Assembly: GCA_030340625.1 (NCBI GenBank)
Contig: JAOPHQ010000577.1
Span: 1-64,000, forward strand
DNA length: 64,000 nt
Reading direction: 5' to 3'
DNA from: Merluccius polli
Lineage: Eukaryota; Chordata; Actinopteri; Gadiformes; Merlucciidae
Shown here: positions 21,476 to 32,814 of the stretch, in pieces
Numbering within the stretch: the stretch's first letter is position 1
How the letters are laid out: each line of letters starts with the position of its first letter
Position numbers and translations under genes: made by a program
The notes under the pieces: model-generated
Seen by the model: only the letters and a program-made list of their open reading frames with translations
Database searches by the model: none
What the model was told of the DNA's origin: nothing

Positions 21476-21494
21476 TTATATCCACTCCAGCTAG

Positions 21495-22355
21495 CGATGG
21501 AGGAGGTTGCCCAATCTATATGCGGATTGTGTAGACGGAGCCACGGCAACCCGAGTACAATAGGCGACGTAGGAGAAGGAAGAACGTAAAGAGATACGTG
21601 CTCGTGGTGATTACCGGATAGCTGGAGGTGAACAGGGCGAGTACGGTGAGTGACGCGAGCCAGTAGCCGACCGTCCAGAGCAAGCACCTCTCTGGGCGTC
21701 GGTAATGGTTCCAGAGGCAACTGGACCTTCTCGCAAAACGCAGAGTCAATTAGATTCTCGTCCGCCCCCGAATCAATAAACACCGACAGAGGGATGGGTG
21801 GCTGAGAACCCAACAGGTGAGCCTGTACTAGGATCCGAGACAAAGAAGTGGCGGAGCAAACTGTCTGGTTCACCAACGCACCACTGGACATTGATGAACC
21901 CCCCCCTTTTCTCGTAAGCGGGCAGGATACCAACCTATGTCCTCCCTCCCCACAGTACAAACATAAACCATAAACCGTACGACGACGGCGTTCGGCCGCA
22001 GATAAACGTGTCCTGCCGACTTGCATGGGTTCCACTCCCGGATCGGAAACGGAGGGGGTATCGAGATGCACCTGTCGGTGAGAGGAACTAGACCGAACCG
22101 TGGGCCACGAGGTACCCTCAGACTGCCCCGTGGTGCGGCCTTGCCTCTCCCTGCGCCTCTCTCGGAGTCTATTGTCCAACCGGGTCGCCAAGGAAATAAG
22201 CTCCTCTAGTGAACACGTCTCGTCTCGTATAGCGAGTTCGTCCCTTAGCTGGTCCGACAGGCCTCTAAGGAACACACTCCGCAAGGCTGTGTCGTCCCAG
22301 CCACTCTCCAACGCGAGGATACGAAAGTTGAGGGCGTACTGGGAGACTGAATCCG
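21495..22355 (-). pseudogene. Ty3/Gypsy gag C-terminal region and protease
   Basis: A single minus-strand frame encodes part of a Gypsy polyprotein. It opens in the capsid region (QYALNFRILALESGWDD, FLRGLSDQLRDELA), passes a zinc knuckle (CLYCGEGGHRLVSCP) and enters an aspartic protease with FIDSGADENLID (catalytic DSGA) and the downstream IVLGLPWL motif. A stop just upstream of the first motif and the loss of about 110 gag residues mark the left break, where hAT-related DNA intervenes. After SWS at about 21495 the sequence switches to array-module DNA, so reverse transcriptase and integrase are absent. Lower-coordinate DNA holds no 3' LTR. Confidence 0.85.
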
Positions 22356-22604
22356 GGACTCATACCGGTGATCGCGGCTTTAGTTCCCCGTGTCTGATCG
22401 CTGTAATTCGGAGCGTGAATATCGGTTGAATATCTAATATCTTTCTAACTTTAAAAAACACTTTAGTATGTTTTAAAACGATAGTCGCACATCCCTCGTA
22501 ACTACGCCGTGAAGGTGAACCCTCCCGGACTCCGCTATTAACATGAACCGCTCCGCCGGAGGAGCCGCACATCCACACGCACCGGACACCAGAATACCAA
22601 CACA

Positions 22605-23368
22605 CATGTTTTACATTTGATTGCTTTTAAATAAAGTTGTGTGCAGTTATACGGTTAAATACGATTATTAAAACCCTAATTATGACAGTCCTGGACCGGC
22701 CCAAAAATGTGCATCGGCTCACCCGGTACGCCCGATGGCCAGTCCACCCCTGCTTGTCCCGTTAGTTAAAAATAGTAATCCAATTGTGAAATCCGTGTTG
22801 TAATCGGCAGCATACAAGCTAGTTATATTGAAAAGTAAATAAAGATTCAGACGTGCTGCGTGATGATGTGTTCAGGTTGGCTCAGTAAAACGACTATTAG
22901 GTTATCATGATGCGTTCAAGTGTAACGTAAAGAAAAGGGAAATTGAGATTTTGGCGAGAAACATGAGTAATACAGTTGTATAGTATATTAAAAATCTGGA
23001 GGATCATGACTGACAAGGCAGACATGTTAACCCCTGTTAAATTATGAGATTATATTTTATTTCCTTTTGTGTGACCCATATACATTATGACTTATTTTTC
23101 ATTTGGTGCTGCTGATATATTCTTTCTATTGTTAGTTGTATGTCATTTCGAAGTGGCCTATTACATTAGCCATGTTTATTGAAGGCTAGAAACGTTTTTG
23201 TTATGCTCACTTGTTAAGCAATACCAGTTCTGTTGAAAACAAATTGTCGCGTCGTCTTTCCACCAAATAATAGAAAAGTATCGATAGTGGTATCGATAAA
23301 GACTCGGATCGATAAGGAGTATCGATAAAGGTATCGATATCAATAAATATTAACGATCCCCATCCCTA
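22605..23368. mobile_element. hAT-type element, inverted relative of element #2
   Basis: Read in reverse, this copies 1487-2270, from the tip tagggatggggatcg to aaacatgtgtg, with few differences. It is inserted in the Gypsy gag gene after codon 24. The flanking octamer on the intact side is gtcgtgtt (23369-23376). The other end is not clear; 22360-22604 may be further interior of the element, and a weak tip-like tcataccggtgatcg is at about 22361. No second octamer was found, so a deletion is likely. Confidence 0.8.
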
Positions 23369-23440
23369 GTCGTGTTGCCCGATTCTTACCCCCTGCGAGG
23401 AGAGTGCTAACCGGACCCTCTCTGTCTCCGCGGGATCCAT
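23369..23440 (-). pseudogene. Ty3/Gypsy gag N-terminus
   Basis: Twenty-four codons start at ATG 23440 (MDPAETERVRLALSSQG), a typical beginning for fish Gypsy gag proteins. The frame stops where the hAT tip begins at 23368. The ATG lies about 17 bp after the LTR, as usual in this group. It belongs with the gag and protease part at 21495-22355. Confidence 0.75.
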
Positions 23441-23456
23441 AATGGCCAGAGTATTC

Positions 23457-23990
23457 TGTTAAGTGTTATGCCATATGGTTTCTGGATCCCAGACGCGGAA
23501 GACAAAGGGTGGGTAGGTAGAACACGGTTTTATTGTGGAATCACAATAGCAAAACAAAAACGCGATGAAGGTTGAAGCAGAAGCGGGTAGGCAAGGTAGG
23601 TGGATTGCTGGAGACTCCGAGGACGAGAACCGCTCCCAGGTGAGAGATTGAGGTCTGGGGAAGAGGGTAGTACACGGTAAGAATCCAACGGGGAAAAAAA
23701 CACGAAAAGGAGCAAAAACAGAATGCGATTAGCAAAGCTTAGGGCGAGACACTAGTACCGTGTGTGACGGAATACTCTGGCGCTGGAGGGACGTTTGCCC
23801 CAGCCTTATAAAGGGATCCCAATTGGGAGCAGGTGTGTCCCATGATTGCGAGTTCCAAAGCCACGCCCCGCGCCTGCCCACAACCAAAACCTGTGAGGAA
23901 GAAAAGGCCCACCAGGGGCAACACACAACACAGGGGAAAAACACACACACCAAAAAACTCCCCTTGTGCAAACATAAGCAGACTGTGACA
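23457..23990 (-). repeat. Ty3/Gypsy LTR
   Basis: A 534-bp LTR on the minus strand starts TGTCACAGTCTG (23990) and ends CACTTAACA (23457). It contains TTTATAAGG (a TATA-like box at about 23811-23819) and AATAAAACC (a polyadenylation signal at about 23527-23535). It is followed by the gag start, so it is the 5' LTR. Confidence 0.85.
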
Positions 23991-25174
23991 GAGAGTCCTG
24001 ATTAAGAGAAGTAAAGCAGGTTTTTCTGATAACCAAATGTGATGCTGAAGGTTTATCTAGCAGTGCGGCAAGTAGTCTCATATGATTCTCCAGGGAGAGG
24101 GGAAATTATACTAAATTGGTAGTTTTTTGGGACTTTGTAAGTCCCAAAGGGGGGATATGTGGGAGAAATTTACCCTTACATTTAATGATAATACATAATT
24201 ATTGTCTTGCCATTATGCTATATGAATCTAATAAGTGTGGAGAAATACAGAGAACCACAGATGGGGAAACTCTTATATAAATAAACCTTTGATGCTCAGT
24301 GCCCCCAATATAATTAGATTTTCAGGGTGTTGCCCTGAGAGGAACAGAACAGAGTCACTGATCAAGGTGACTGAATCAACTAAACCCTCACGTGAACATC
24401 CTGCCTAGTCTGGGATGAACCTAGTCTATTGTGTTGATAATGCGGCCCCTTACAATTGTTAATTACGCAGCAAGATACTCACACATCTGTATTCAACCCA
24501 TTTGGCTCCCGGTCAGAGAGGGGTCAACTGACAACCCTGTGGAAAGTAGACCTGTCTAGACACTCTAGTCTCTTTGTCTCTATTCTACTTACATATAGTT
24601 AATTAAGTTAAAGTTATCTTTAAAGTTAATCATTGCATACTCTGAGTGGATTCTACAATCATAAATTGTGGTATCATAGTCAGTTGGTTGAATGAATATT
24701 TATTGGGTAGGTGTGATTTTCATTGTGCTTATACAGGTTGTCATACATCTTTATGTTGACTCATATTTTGTTACAGGTACAATTGTTTTCTTTGAATTGT
24801 TACTTTACTCAAGATTGGTATTTGTTATATGTAAACTATCTCAAATCAGTGATTTAGTTTATAGTTAATTTTATCTCACAAGGACATGTGCTGCAGAAGT
24901 GTAATGGTATGCCCAGCTGGGGTTGAGCTGTGAAAGGGCCACAGGGGAGGAGCCTAATCTTTAGGTTCGAATAGGTAAACAATGTATAGGTTGTAGTGAT
25001 TGGGTGATTAATGCATGGAGGAGGAAACCACAAAGGTAGCCTATATAACCTGAAGTCTGAATCACAATACCAGTTCTTTGTCAAACAAACTCGGCTATAT
25101 TTGTGCTTGCTCTTGAGTACAAATAAAGTCTTTATCTTTCATGCTTCAGATCTCCCGAACTCTCTTATTGTGTC
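23991..25174 (+). mobile_element. 3' end of a retroviral-type element: short interior, polypurine tract, LTR
   Basis: A polypurine tract (aaaggggggata, 24146-24157) precedes an LTR that begins tgtgggagaaattta at 24158. The LTR has a TATA box (ctatataac at about 25041) and aataaag (about 25123) and ends near tgtca at 25174. About 155 bp before the tract may be the end of the internal region, but no frame is recognisable. The rest of the element is absent, and the Gypsy LTR abuts it at 23990. The exact right edge is not proven. Confidence 0.65.
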
Positions 25175-25756
25175 AAGTTAAGTGTTAAATGTTGTACGAG
25201 TTTTTTCCACAAGAGGGCCTTATTAACTATTAACTCATTCTTATTAAGGGCCTTATTACCAATTTAATAAGCATATTATAAGGACTTATAAGGGCCTTAT
25301 TACCTGTTAACTAATGCTTATTACAAGGACCTTAATATAAAGCACTTCCAATAAATCCAGATGAGAGCTCCTTACATGGATGAGATGAGACTAACACACA
25401 CAACACACGTATACACACAAGATGTGTGACATGATGATGCATATTGATTTCCGTGTGTTAACCTCTACGAGGGTCTACCTGTGGGCCTCTGGTGTGTGGA
25501 TGGTTTAGAGGCCGTCTGTGTTGTTATGCACATGGTCGTCATGGAAACACCATCTCATTGAGTCACGAATAGCAGACACACACACACACACACACACAGA
25601 CACACACACTGTTAGATCCGTCAACCAAGCCAACCCCGTGAGAGGCGGCTTTTTGTGAAACCTGTTGTCCAGTAACGGTTTTTAACAGGTCAGTGAGGAG
25701 ATTCGCCCAGCCCCGAACTACCGCATGTACCAGACACCTACCCCGCTTGCCTCGGC
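25175..25756. other. Stretch without a gene
   Basis: The stretch holds short repeats of the phrase agggccttattac (25210-25340), which look like part of a MITE, and a CA tract at about 25578-25610. Nothing coding is seen. Confidence 0.5.
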
Positions 25757-25815
25757 ACTCTACCTCTGAGCATAACCCTGGTCGCTCTGACCAGGGTTAT
25801 GCTCAGAGGTAGAGT
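25757..25815. repeat. Perfect 27-bp hairpin
   Basis: The arms 25757-25783 (beginning actctacctctgagcataa) and 25789-25815 are exact reverse complements around the 5-nt loop gctct. This is far longer than chance predicts. No flanking duplication or coding frame is associated. Confidence 0.9.
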
Positions 25816-26790
25816 AGCTGCCGATCGCGTCAGTCTGATAGCTCTCCTCTGGGACCTTTTGCACTTGGAAGTTTGCTGGGATTATTTAAGAGTTTGGATA
25901 TATCTAACTCTCGGGACATGGTTCTTTACTGGGGACTAAGTAACCTCTTAGATACATGATGCTCGTTCCCTACTCTACCGTATCCTATCGTATAAGGTCT
26001 TGTTCTTAACTAAAATAAGAACGAACTGGCCGATGAAAAATTAAGTTTAAAAAATGTATTTAGTTGGAGTACAATTTGGAACAATGCAAAAAGCGGAAAA
26101 AGCTGTCAACAAAAATCAATATGGAACCGTAAATAATGATTAATACAAAACCATCACTGAGAACTCGAAAAAATAAACAAAAACAATGGTTACACATGTT
26201 GCAATTATGTATTAAGTATTTTGGGCATAGTTCATACCTCTCTTCTCTGGGGCGGCCGTGCTAGGCGCAGAGGAGCAAGAGAGAAAACCTAGCCTAATCC
26301 TTTGTTCGATGTTGTAATTCCTAATTTTGGCCAAAATTGTCTATTCGTTGGATCCGCAGCTGGTAGCTTTCATAGCCCCGCAGGGCTATGGGAGGAATCC
26401 CCCTTGTGTGGACAGGCAGATAAGGCTTATTTCCAATGCTGCGGAGTCCGTAGACAATTTGGAAAAAACTTTGCTTTTCTTCTAAGTTCTGGGTCTTTGT
26501 TCTTAGTCCCCGAAGTGCGGTAGACGTCCTCGATGGAGTCCCCGTGGCCAGGATTCCATCATATGCAGTACTGTGCTTCGTATCATAAAGTAGTTCCTCC
26601 AATTGTATAAGGTCCCCCGGGGTACATCACATGGTTATAGTAACACATGGTACAACATAAAACCACTATAAGGTGCAATAATGATAAAGTGCAACAATAA
26701 GTGCTGCTGAAGATAGTGCAATAAGTATAGTGCCTTGACAAAATAGTGCATTAAGTATAGTGCAATCACACTTGCCATAGGTGAATAAAG
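25816..26790. other. Stretch without a recognised gene
   Basis: A 94-codon minus-strand frame (26602-26321) shows no known motif and is taken as chance. A short palindrome (catagccc, cgca, gggctatg) lies at about 26371-26390. From 26660 to 26790 there are loose repeats of agtgcaataagtat. Confidence 0.4.
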
Positions 26791-26990
26791 ATAATGCAAA
26801 GTGATATAGAAAAAGATAATCAATTCATAAAAACATCCTTAATGTCCCATGTCTTTGTGGTTTTCTGGACACCGATGAATCAACCTCACTATAATGCAAA
26901 GTGATATAGAAAAAGATAATCAATTCATAAAAACATCCTTAATGTCCCATGTCTTTGTGGTTTTCTGGACACCGATTAATCAATCTTACT
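26791..26990. repeat. 100-bp tandem duplication
   Basis: Units 26791-26890 and 26891-26990 begin ataatgcaaagtgatatag and differ at only a few bases near their ends. There is no coding content. Confidence 0.95.
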
Positions 26991-27653
26991 TGACAACACA
27001 TACACACACACACACTCAATACAATAGTCAATACAACTGAGTACAGCACAAAGCAGAGTGCATGTGTGCATGACAAACAAATCATAAGCGCGCGATGCAA
27101 CACCACATACTTCCAGGCATGACAAGAGGAACAGCAATACATTTATGGTTTGATCCCAGTGATGCAGACCAGTGGCGTGCACAGACTTTTTGAAGGGCAG
27201 GGGCGGAAAGAAAAAAAAGGGCACATATAGCGCGTCCTCACCACTGTAGAGGGCACTTTAGACACGTTTTATATGTTATACAAATGGCACATTATATAGC
27301 CTTAAAACAGACTAACTAGACAGACTACTCAGGTTAGTTTGCTGTTAGGATCAGCATCCAGGAGAACTGTGGATTACAACGTTGGACTGTGAAGAACACA
27401 CGTAGGGGGTCTTGGGGTCTTCCCCCAGAACATTTACAATTAAGTAGATGTCATTTCCTGTATTCTAGTGCATTTTAACACCATATTAGCACCAAATAAT
27501 CCAAACTGGTTCTCTGAGAAATAGTATAGAGATATACTGTAGGTCAACAAAGGGCCCAACATAAAAGTCGTTGCAACAGTAATGTGTCATAGTATTTCTT
27601 GGTCCTTAATATACAATATCAAAGCTTAAGCCATAGCTGTTGAAAAGGTCTGA

Positions 27654-28391
27654 CCCCGGATTTCCACCGGGGACGTCAGCATCGCGGTCGCCTCTGCTGA
27701 TCGCTGCCACACTAGTCAATGAGAACATTTCCACCGGGCGCGCTGCGGAACGTCTCAGCAGCGTCCCAGGAGCGGCGCGCCGCAGCCGTAACGCTGTCAT
27801 TACGCAGCGTTCTATTTTTGACGCGAGCCGCTGCTGAAACGCGTCAATTTAAATAGAGCAGACCGACCAGGCAGGAAGTGAAATAGTCCGGTCAATTTTC
27901 AAAATAAAAACACCCTCCCGAACACGGCCACAAATCGTTGTCATTTATAACTGACTTTGTCTATAGGCTACAGCACAACACATTAGGACATAACAACAAT
28001 AAACAACACTAAACACAATTAAACCAGACAAAAAAGTAAACATTTACTATATAGCCTACCAACTCATGGTAGAAGCACACAAATCTAGGAAAAACGACCA
28101 AATCAACAGCGAATCAACTTCTGACAGACAAAGCAACTGCAAGTCAACTTCGGAAAGGCAAAGTAACCTTTTATTTGTTTGTTCTATTTTGACATCCACA
28201 AATTATCGCGTGGTCTCCTGATTCTCGCGTGGTCTTGTAGTTCTCGCGTGATCCCGCGAATCCAGCCGCTACGCTGCCGTAACGCGTCCGGTGGAAATTG
28301 ACGCAGGGCAGAGGACGCAGCCGTAACGCGACGCAGCTGTAACGCGACGCAGCCGTAACGCGACGCTGACGTCCCCGGTGGAAATCCGGGG
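27654..28391. mobile_element. TIR element nested in the hAT
   Basis: A 738-bp element has 26-bp inverted ends, ccccggatttccaccggg onward, matching exactly at both sides. Trinucleotide tga flanks it (27651-27653 and 28392-28394), suggesting a 3-bp duplication of the kind made by PIF/Harbinger or CACTA elements. The right part has tandem gcgacgcagccgtaac motifs. No transposase frame is present. Confidence 0.8.
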
Positions 28392-29019
28392 TGAGACACA
28401 TTTACTGCTCCATGGAATAAATTACAACTCATTCATGTCTCTAAAATTAGCTAGCCTAAATGTATCTAGCCTTCACAAAATTCAGGAAATTAGCTAGCCT
28501 AAATGTATCTAGCCTTCACAAAATTCAGGAAATCTGCTTTGCACAGATGACTGCATTATCTACTTTTATTGTAAAGTATATCATAATATACACTAAAGCT
28601 ATATTCACAGTTTATAATGCTCACCCAGCTCTGTTCTACTTAGCTGATCATCACAGTGGTCTCTCTCTCCCTCTCAACTAGCTGCTAGCATTAGCCGCTA
28701 GCCTCCTCAATAGCATTAGCCTACTAACAAGACTTTCTGTCCTTAACTTACAAGCTAAAGTTTAAAAGGCATTTTCAAGAAAGCATTTTTAAAAATGATC
28801 CCAGATGCTTAGCCCGGCAGGGAGTCAACTTAAACCTCGCGGAAACCCTGATATGCAATGCTGACCCAACTTTTAACTTTACTTGCTAGCTTTGAAAAGC
28901 TATTCCCACAAGACGTAGTGAGGTAGCTCCTCCTTAAACATGCAATAGGCATCTCTACCTAATAATAGAACTTAGTTAATTTAAGTTAAAGTTAAGTTAA
29001 GTTGAAGTTAACTTAATTT

Positions 29020-29335
29020 ACTAGAAGAGGGCAGTTGAGTGTTTTTTCCACCCAAGAGGGCAATTTAGTGTATTTTGCCAACCAGGAGGGCACTTTAGCG
29101 AGTTTTGGCTCCCAAGAGGGCACTTGAGGGCACTTTAGCACGTGTTTTGGCTCCCAAGGGGGCACTTTAGCATGCGTTTTGGCTCCCAAGGGGGCACTTT
29201 AGCACGCGTTTTGGCTCCCAAGAGGACACTTGAGGGCACTTTAGCATGCGTTTTGGCTCCCAAGGGGGACACTTGAGGGCACTTTAGCACGTGTTTTGGC
29301 TCCCAAGAGGGCACTTTAACACGCGTTTTTCAACA
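29020..29335. repeat. Minisatellite with GAGGGCACTTTAGCA units
   Basis: About nine imperfect units of roughly 30-45 bp contain gagggcactttagca and gcgttttggctcccaag. It sits near the right end of the hAT element. Confidence 0.9.
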
Positions 29336-29804
29336 ATTGGGCCACGAGGGGGGGCGACCGCCCCCTGTGCACGTCACTGATGCAGACACATGCACGCACA
29401 CACACACACTGCAAACTGACTTGACTGCAGTAATGTGACCTTCTCTCATCTTATCTAATAAGGGAATTTCAATACAGGTGGGGAAAAACAAAAAAACCCT
29501 ACAAAACACGCACTCACACAGAGGTCAGGGAACCATGACAGAAGTGTTCCAGGTCAGTCTTAACATGGCAAGGATCAGTTGTGATGTTCTGCAGCAAGTC
29601 TGCATCCAACCTCCCTCTGTCAGAGTCCACAGCAGCCCCCTTTAATAAAGCCTTGTTCTATACCCTCCCTCCTAGACCCTTAGGGACCAAATGCATTGAA
29701 AGAGGTCATTATCCTTGTGTTTGTGTGTAGCCATGTGTGTGTATCTGTGCGTGTCTGTGTTGTACACACATGCGTATAGGTAATACATTATTGTTTTCCT
29801 CTCT

Positions 29805-29934
29805 CTGTCTCTATCTCACTCTGTCTCTCTCTCTCTCTCTCTCGCTCATACTCTGTATCTCTCTTTATCTCTCTCTTGGTCTCTGTATCTCTCCCTCTCT
29901 CTATCTCTCTCTCCCTCTCTCTTTCTGCATGCAG
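29805..29934. repeat. CT-rich microsatellite left of the LINE
   Basis: Imperfect CTCTCT tracts with the phrase ctcatactctgtatctctc occur here. A similar tract with ctcactctctgtatctctc follows the LINE at 32783-32840, so the LINE probably landed inside one CT tract. Confidence 0.8.
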
Positions 29935-30740
29935 AGCGGGCCTGCTAGCTAGGCTAGCACAACATCCACACAAACCGCCGGTTCCAAGCATCTTCCTGAC
30001 CAACGCCAGATCCATTGTCGAACTGGAACTACTGCTGGAATATAACAACATGATTCGGGACTGCTGTGTCATTATCATCACGGAATCCTGGCTTCATCCG
30101 CTCATCCCCGACGCGGCCGTCCAGCTTACAGGCCGCAGCCTGCACCGCTACGACCGCAACACAGACTCCGGTAAGAGCAGAGGAGGGGGACTGTGCATCT
30201 ACACACACAATAAATGGTGCTCAAACAGCAGAATCAGTTTCACCCACTGCTGCCCGGACATTGAGGCCATCTCCATCATGTGTAGACCATTTTATCTGCC
30301 CAGAGAGATCACTGTGGTGGTGATTACAGCAGTGTACATTCCACCGGATGCTAACGTTAGCGTAGCCCTGTCGCTGCTGTATGACACCATCAACAAGCAG
30401 ATGAAAGCCCACCCAGAAGGAGTTTTTATTGTTGCTGGGGATTTTAACAAAGCCTGCCTCAAGACTGTACTTCCCAGATTTGTGCAATATGTACAATGTC
30501 CAACTAGAGGGGACAATACTTTGGACCATGTCTACTCCAACCTGAAGCAGGCATACAAGGCTGTCCCCCTCCCCCACCTGGACACCTCTGATCACCTCTC
30601 TTTGTTGCTTGCTCCGTCTTTCACAACACTCAGGAGGAAAAACAAGCCTGAGACAAAGAAGATCACAACCTGGCCAGCTGCAAGACTGTTTCCAGAGCAC
30701 AGAGTGGTCAATATTCGATCACCTGGATATACATGAACGC
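29935..30740 (+). pseudogene. LINE endonuclease domain
   Basis: An open frame carries the endonuclease motifs in order: LTNARSI, IIITESWLHP, GGGLCIYTHNKWC, VVITAVYIPPDAN, VFIVAGDFN, DHVYSNLKQAYKA and TSDHLSLLL. The Asn, Glu, Asp and His positions of APE-type nucleases are present. Upstream codons lie in CT repeats and are not part of the protein. The frame is lost near 30690-30736, and the next part is read in another frame. Confidence 0.8.
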
Positions 30741-32514
30741 ACAGATGCGGTGTTGTCCTACATCAAACACTGTACAGACACTGTAACTGTGGTGAAGCGA
30801 ATCCGGGTCTTTCCTAACAAAAAACCCTGGATGAACTCAGTTGTAAAGACTTGCAACTCCGCCTTCTACTCAGGTAACAGTGCTCTGTACAGCACAGCCA
30901 GATCTGAACCTCAGGCGAGGTATCAAAGCCGCCAAAGTGGAGTACAGAAGGAGAGTGGAGTCGTACCTGGAGGACAACAACTCCCGGAGGGCTCACCAAC
31001 TACAAGGGGAAGACGTCTGCAGCCAATAACACTAGTGGAGGAGTTGAACCACTTCTTCACCCGCTTTGAGGCTCCCAGACCAGCCACATCCACATCCCCG
31101 GTGCCCTGCCAACCATACAGCCCCGCACCACTCACTCTCCATGATCATCAGGTGAGGCGGGCACTCAAATCCATAAACCCCAGGAAAGCTGCTGGTCCGG
31201 ATGGAGTCCTGGGCAAAGTGCTCCGTGCCTGTGCTGACCAACTGGCTGGTGTTCTGACTGGAATATTTAACTCATCCCTGTGTCTGGCTGTTGTCCCATC
31301 CTGCCTGAAAGCAGCCACCATCATCCCAGTGCCGAAGAAAACAGCCATCAAAGACCTCAACGACTACAGACCAGTAGCACTGACTTCTGTAGTCATGAAG
31401 TGCTTCAAAAGGCTTGTTCTCCACCACCTGAAAGCCCACCTCCCCCAGAAAATCGACCCTCATCAGTTTGCTTACAGAGAAAACCGGTCCACGGAGGATG
31501 CTATTGCCACTGCCCTCCACACAGCTCTCCAACACCTTGAACTGCCTGGAACCTACGTCAGGATGCTGTTTGTCGACTACAGCTCGGCGTTCAACACCAT
31601 CAGCCCTGACATCCTGGTCAAGAATCTGGCAGACCTGGACTTTCCCCCTTCCATGTGCTCCTGGATTAAGGACTTCCTCACCAACCGGCCACAGGTTGTG
31701 AAGCTGGGTCCGCTCTGCTCCTCAGGGATGTGTCCTGAGCCCCCTCCTGTATGCACTCTACACCTACGACTGTTCCCCCACTCACCCCTCAAACACCATC
31801 ATCAAGTTCGCCGACGACACCACGGTGGTGGGCCTGATCACGGGGGGTGATGAAACAGCCTACAGGGAGGAAGTCCAGGAGCTGGCAGAGTGGTGCGGCA
31901 GGAACAACCTGAAGCTGAACACCAGCAAGACCAAAGAGCTGGTCATTGACTTCAGGAGGCAGAGAGGGGATCACGCACCACTGCTGATAAACGGAGTAGG
32001 CGTGGAGAAAGTGGCCTCCTTCAAGTTCCTGGGGACCCACATCACAGAGGACCTGACCTGGTCTATCAACACTACGGCTGCCATCAAGAAGGCCCAGCAG
32101 AGACTCCACTTCCTCCGGGTGCTGCGGAGGAACCACCTAGAGGAGAAACTGCAGGTGTCCTTCTACCGGGCCACCATCGAGCTGGTGCTGCTGTACTGCA
32201 CGACCGTCTGGTTCACTGCCTGCTCTGCTGCAGACAGGAAAGCACTGCAGAGGGTCACCAGGTCAGCAGAAAAGATCATCAGCTGTCCTCTTCCCACCCT
32301 GGAGAACATTACCAGCTCCCGCGGCATCAGCAGAGCCATTAAAATAATAAAGGACTCCTCACACCCCGGACATCATCTGTTCAATCTGTTGGAATCAGGG
32401 AAGAGACTCAGGTCCCTCAGAAGCAGAACAAACAGACTGAAGAATAGTTTTTCTCCCTGGGCCACAAGGTTACTGAACTCATCACCTCATCTTCCTATCT
32501 CATCCGCAAAATAG
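30690..32514 (+). pseudogene. LINE reverse transcriptase, two or more frameshifts
   Basis: The linker and fingers region (KINPRKAAGPDG-like, here SINPRKAAGPDGVLG; IIPVPKKTAIKDLNDYRPVALTS; DPHQFAYRENRSTEDAI) and the first catalytic motif (MLFVDYSSAFNTI) are in the frame ending at 31850. A short deletion near 31720 removes the expected PQG region and shifts the frame. The FADD box region then reads in a second frame, continued by GLITGGDE, LNTSKTKELVIDFRR and FKFLGTHI. A further out-of-frame stretch lies at about 30890-31020. The C-terminal part runs to a stop at 32512-32514. Confidence 0.8.
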
Positions 32515-32777
32515 TACGCACTGTGTCACTTTTTATATTTATCAACAGGTCACTTTGATTTTTTTATCACTTTATATTTATTCTCACACCCTCATTTGCA
32601 CTACCGTTATTCAGAATGTGAGTCTGCACTGTTTTTATGTATGTATGTGTGGGCCATATCGCTATTTTTGTGGCCTCTTTTCTTTTCTCCTTTTCTCCTT
32701 TTATTGTTTTGTAAATATTGAGTGAATGCAATCTCGTCATGTCTTGAATGTGATGACAATAAATGCTTTGAATCTTG

Positions 32778-32782
<5 letters not shown>

Positions 32783-32814
<32 letters not shown>

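Larger units (their letters stand above)
27170..29379. mobile_element. hAT-type non-autonomous element, 2.2 kb
   Basis: The tips are cagtggcgtgcacag and, inward from the right, cagtgacgtgcacag. The exact 8-bp duplication atgcagac flanks the element at 27162-27169 and 29380-29387. The interior holds a nested TIR element, a 44-bp duplication (28446 and 28490) and a minisatellite, but no transposase. Confidence 0.9.
29935..32780 (+). mobile_element. CR1-group LINE, Rex1/Babar-like, broken
   Basis: This non-LTR retrotransposon contains endonuclease and reverse transcriptase regions and a 3' untranslated end that finishes tgacaataaatgctttg followed by gaatcttgaatctt. That end is typical of this LINE group in fish. 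The 5' end lacks ORF1 and the start of the endonuclease. Several frameshifts make the copy inactive. Confidence 0.75.

Noticed and set aside
26321..26602. Minus-strand 94-codon frame
   Set aside because: No motif, no start context and no related copy in the window.
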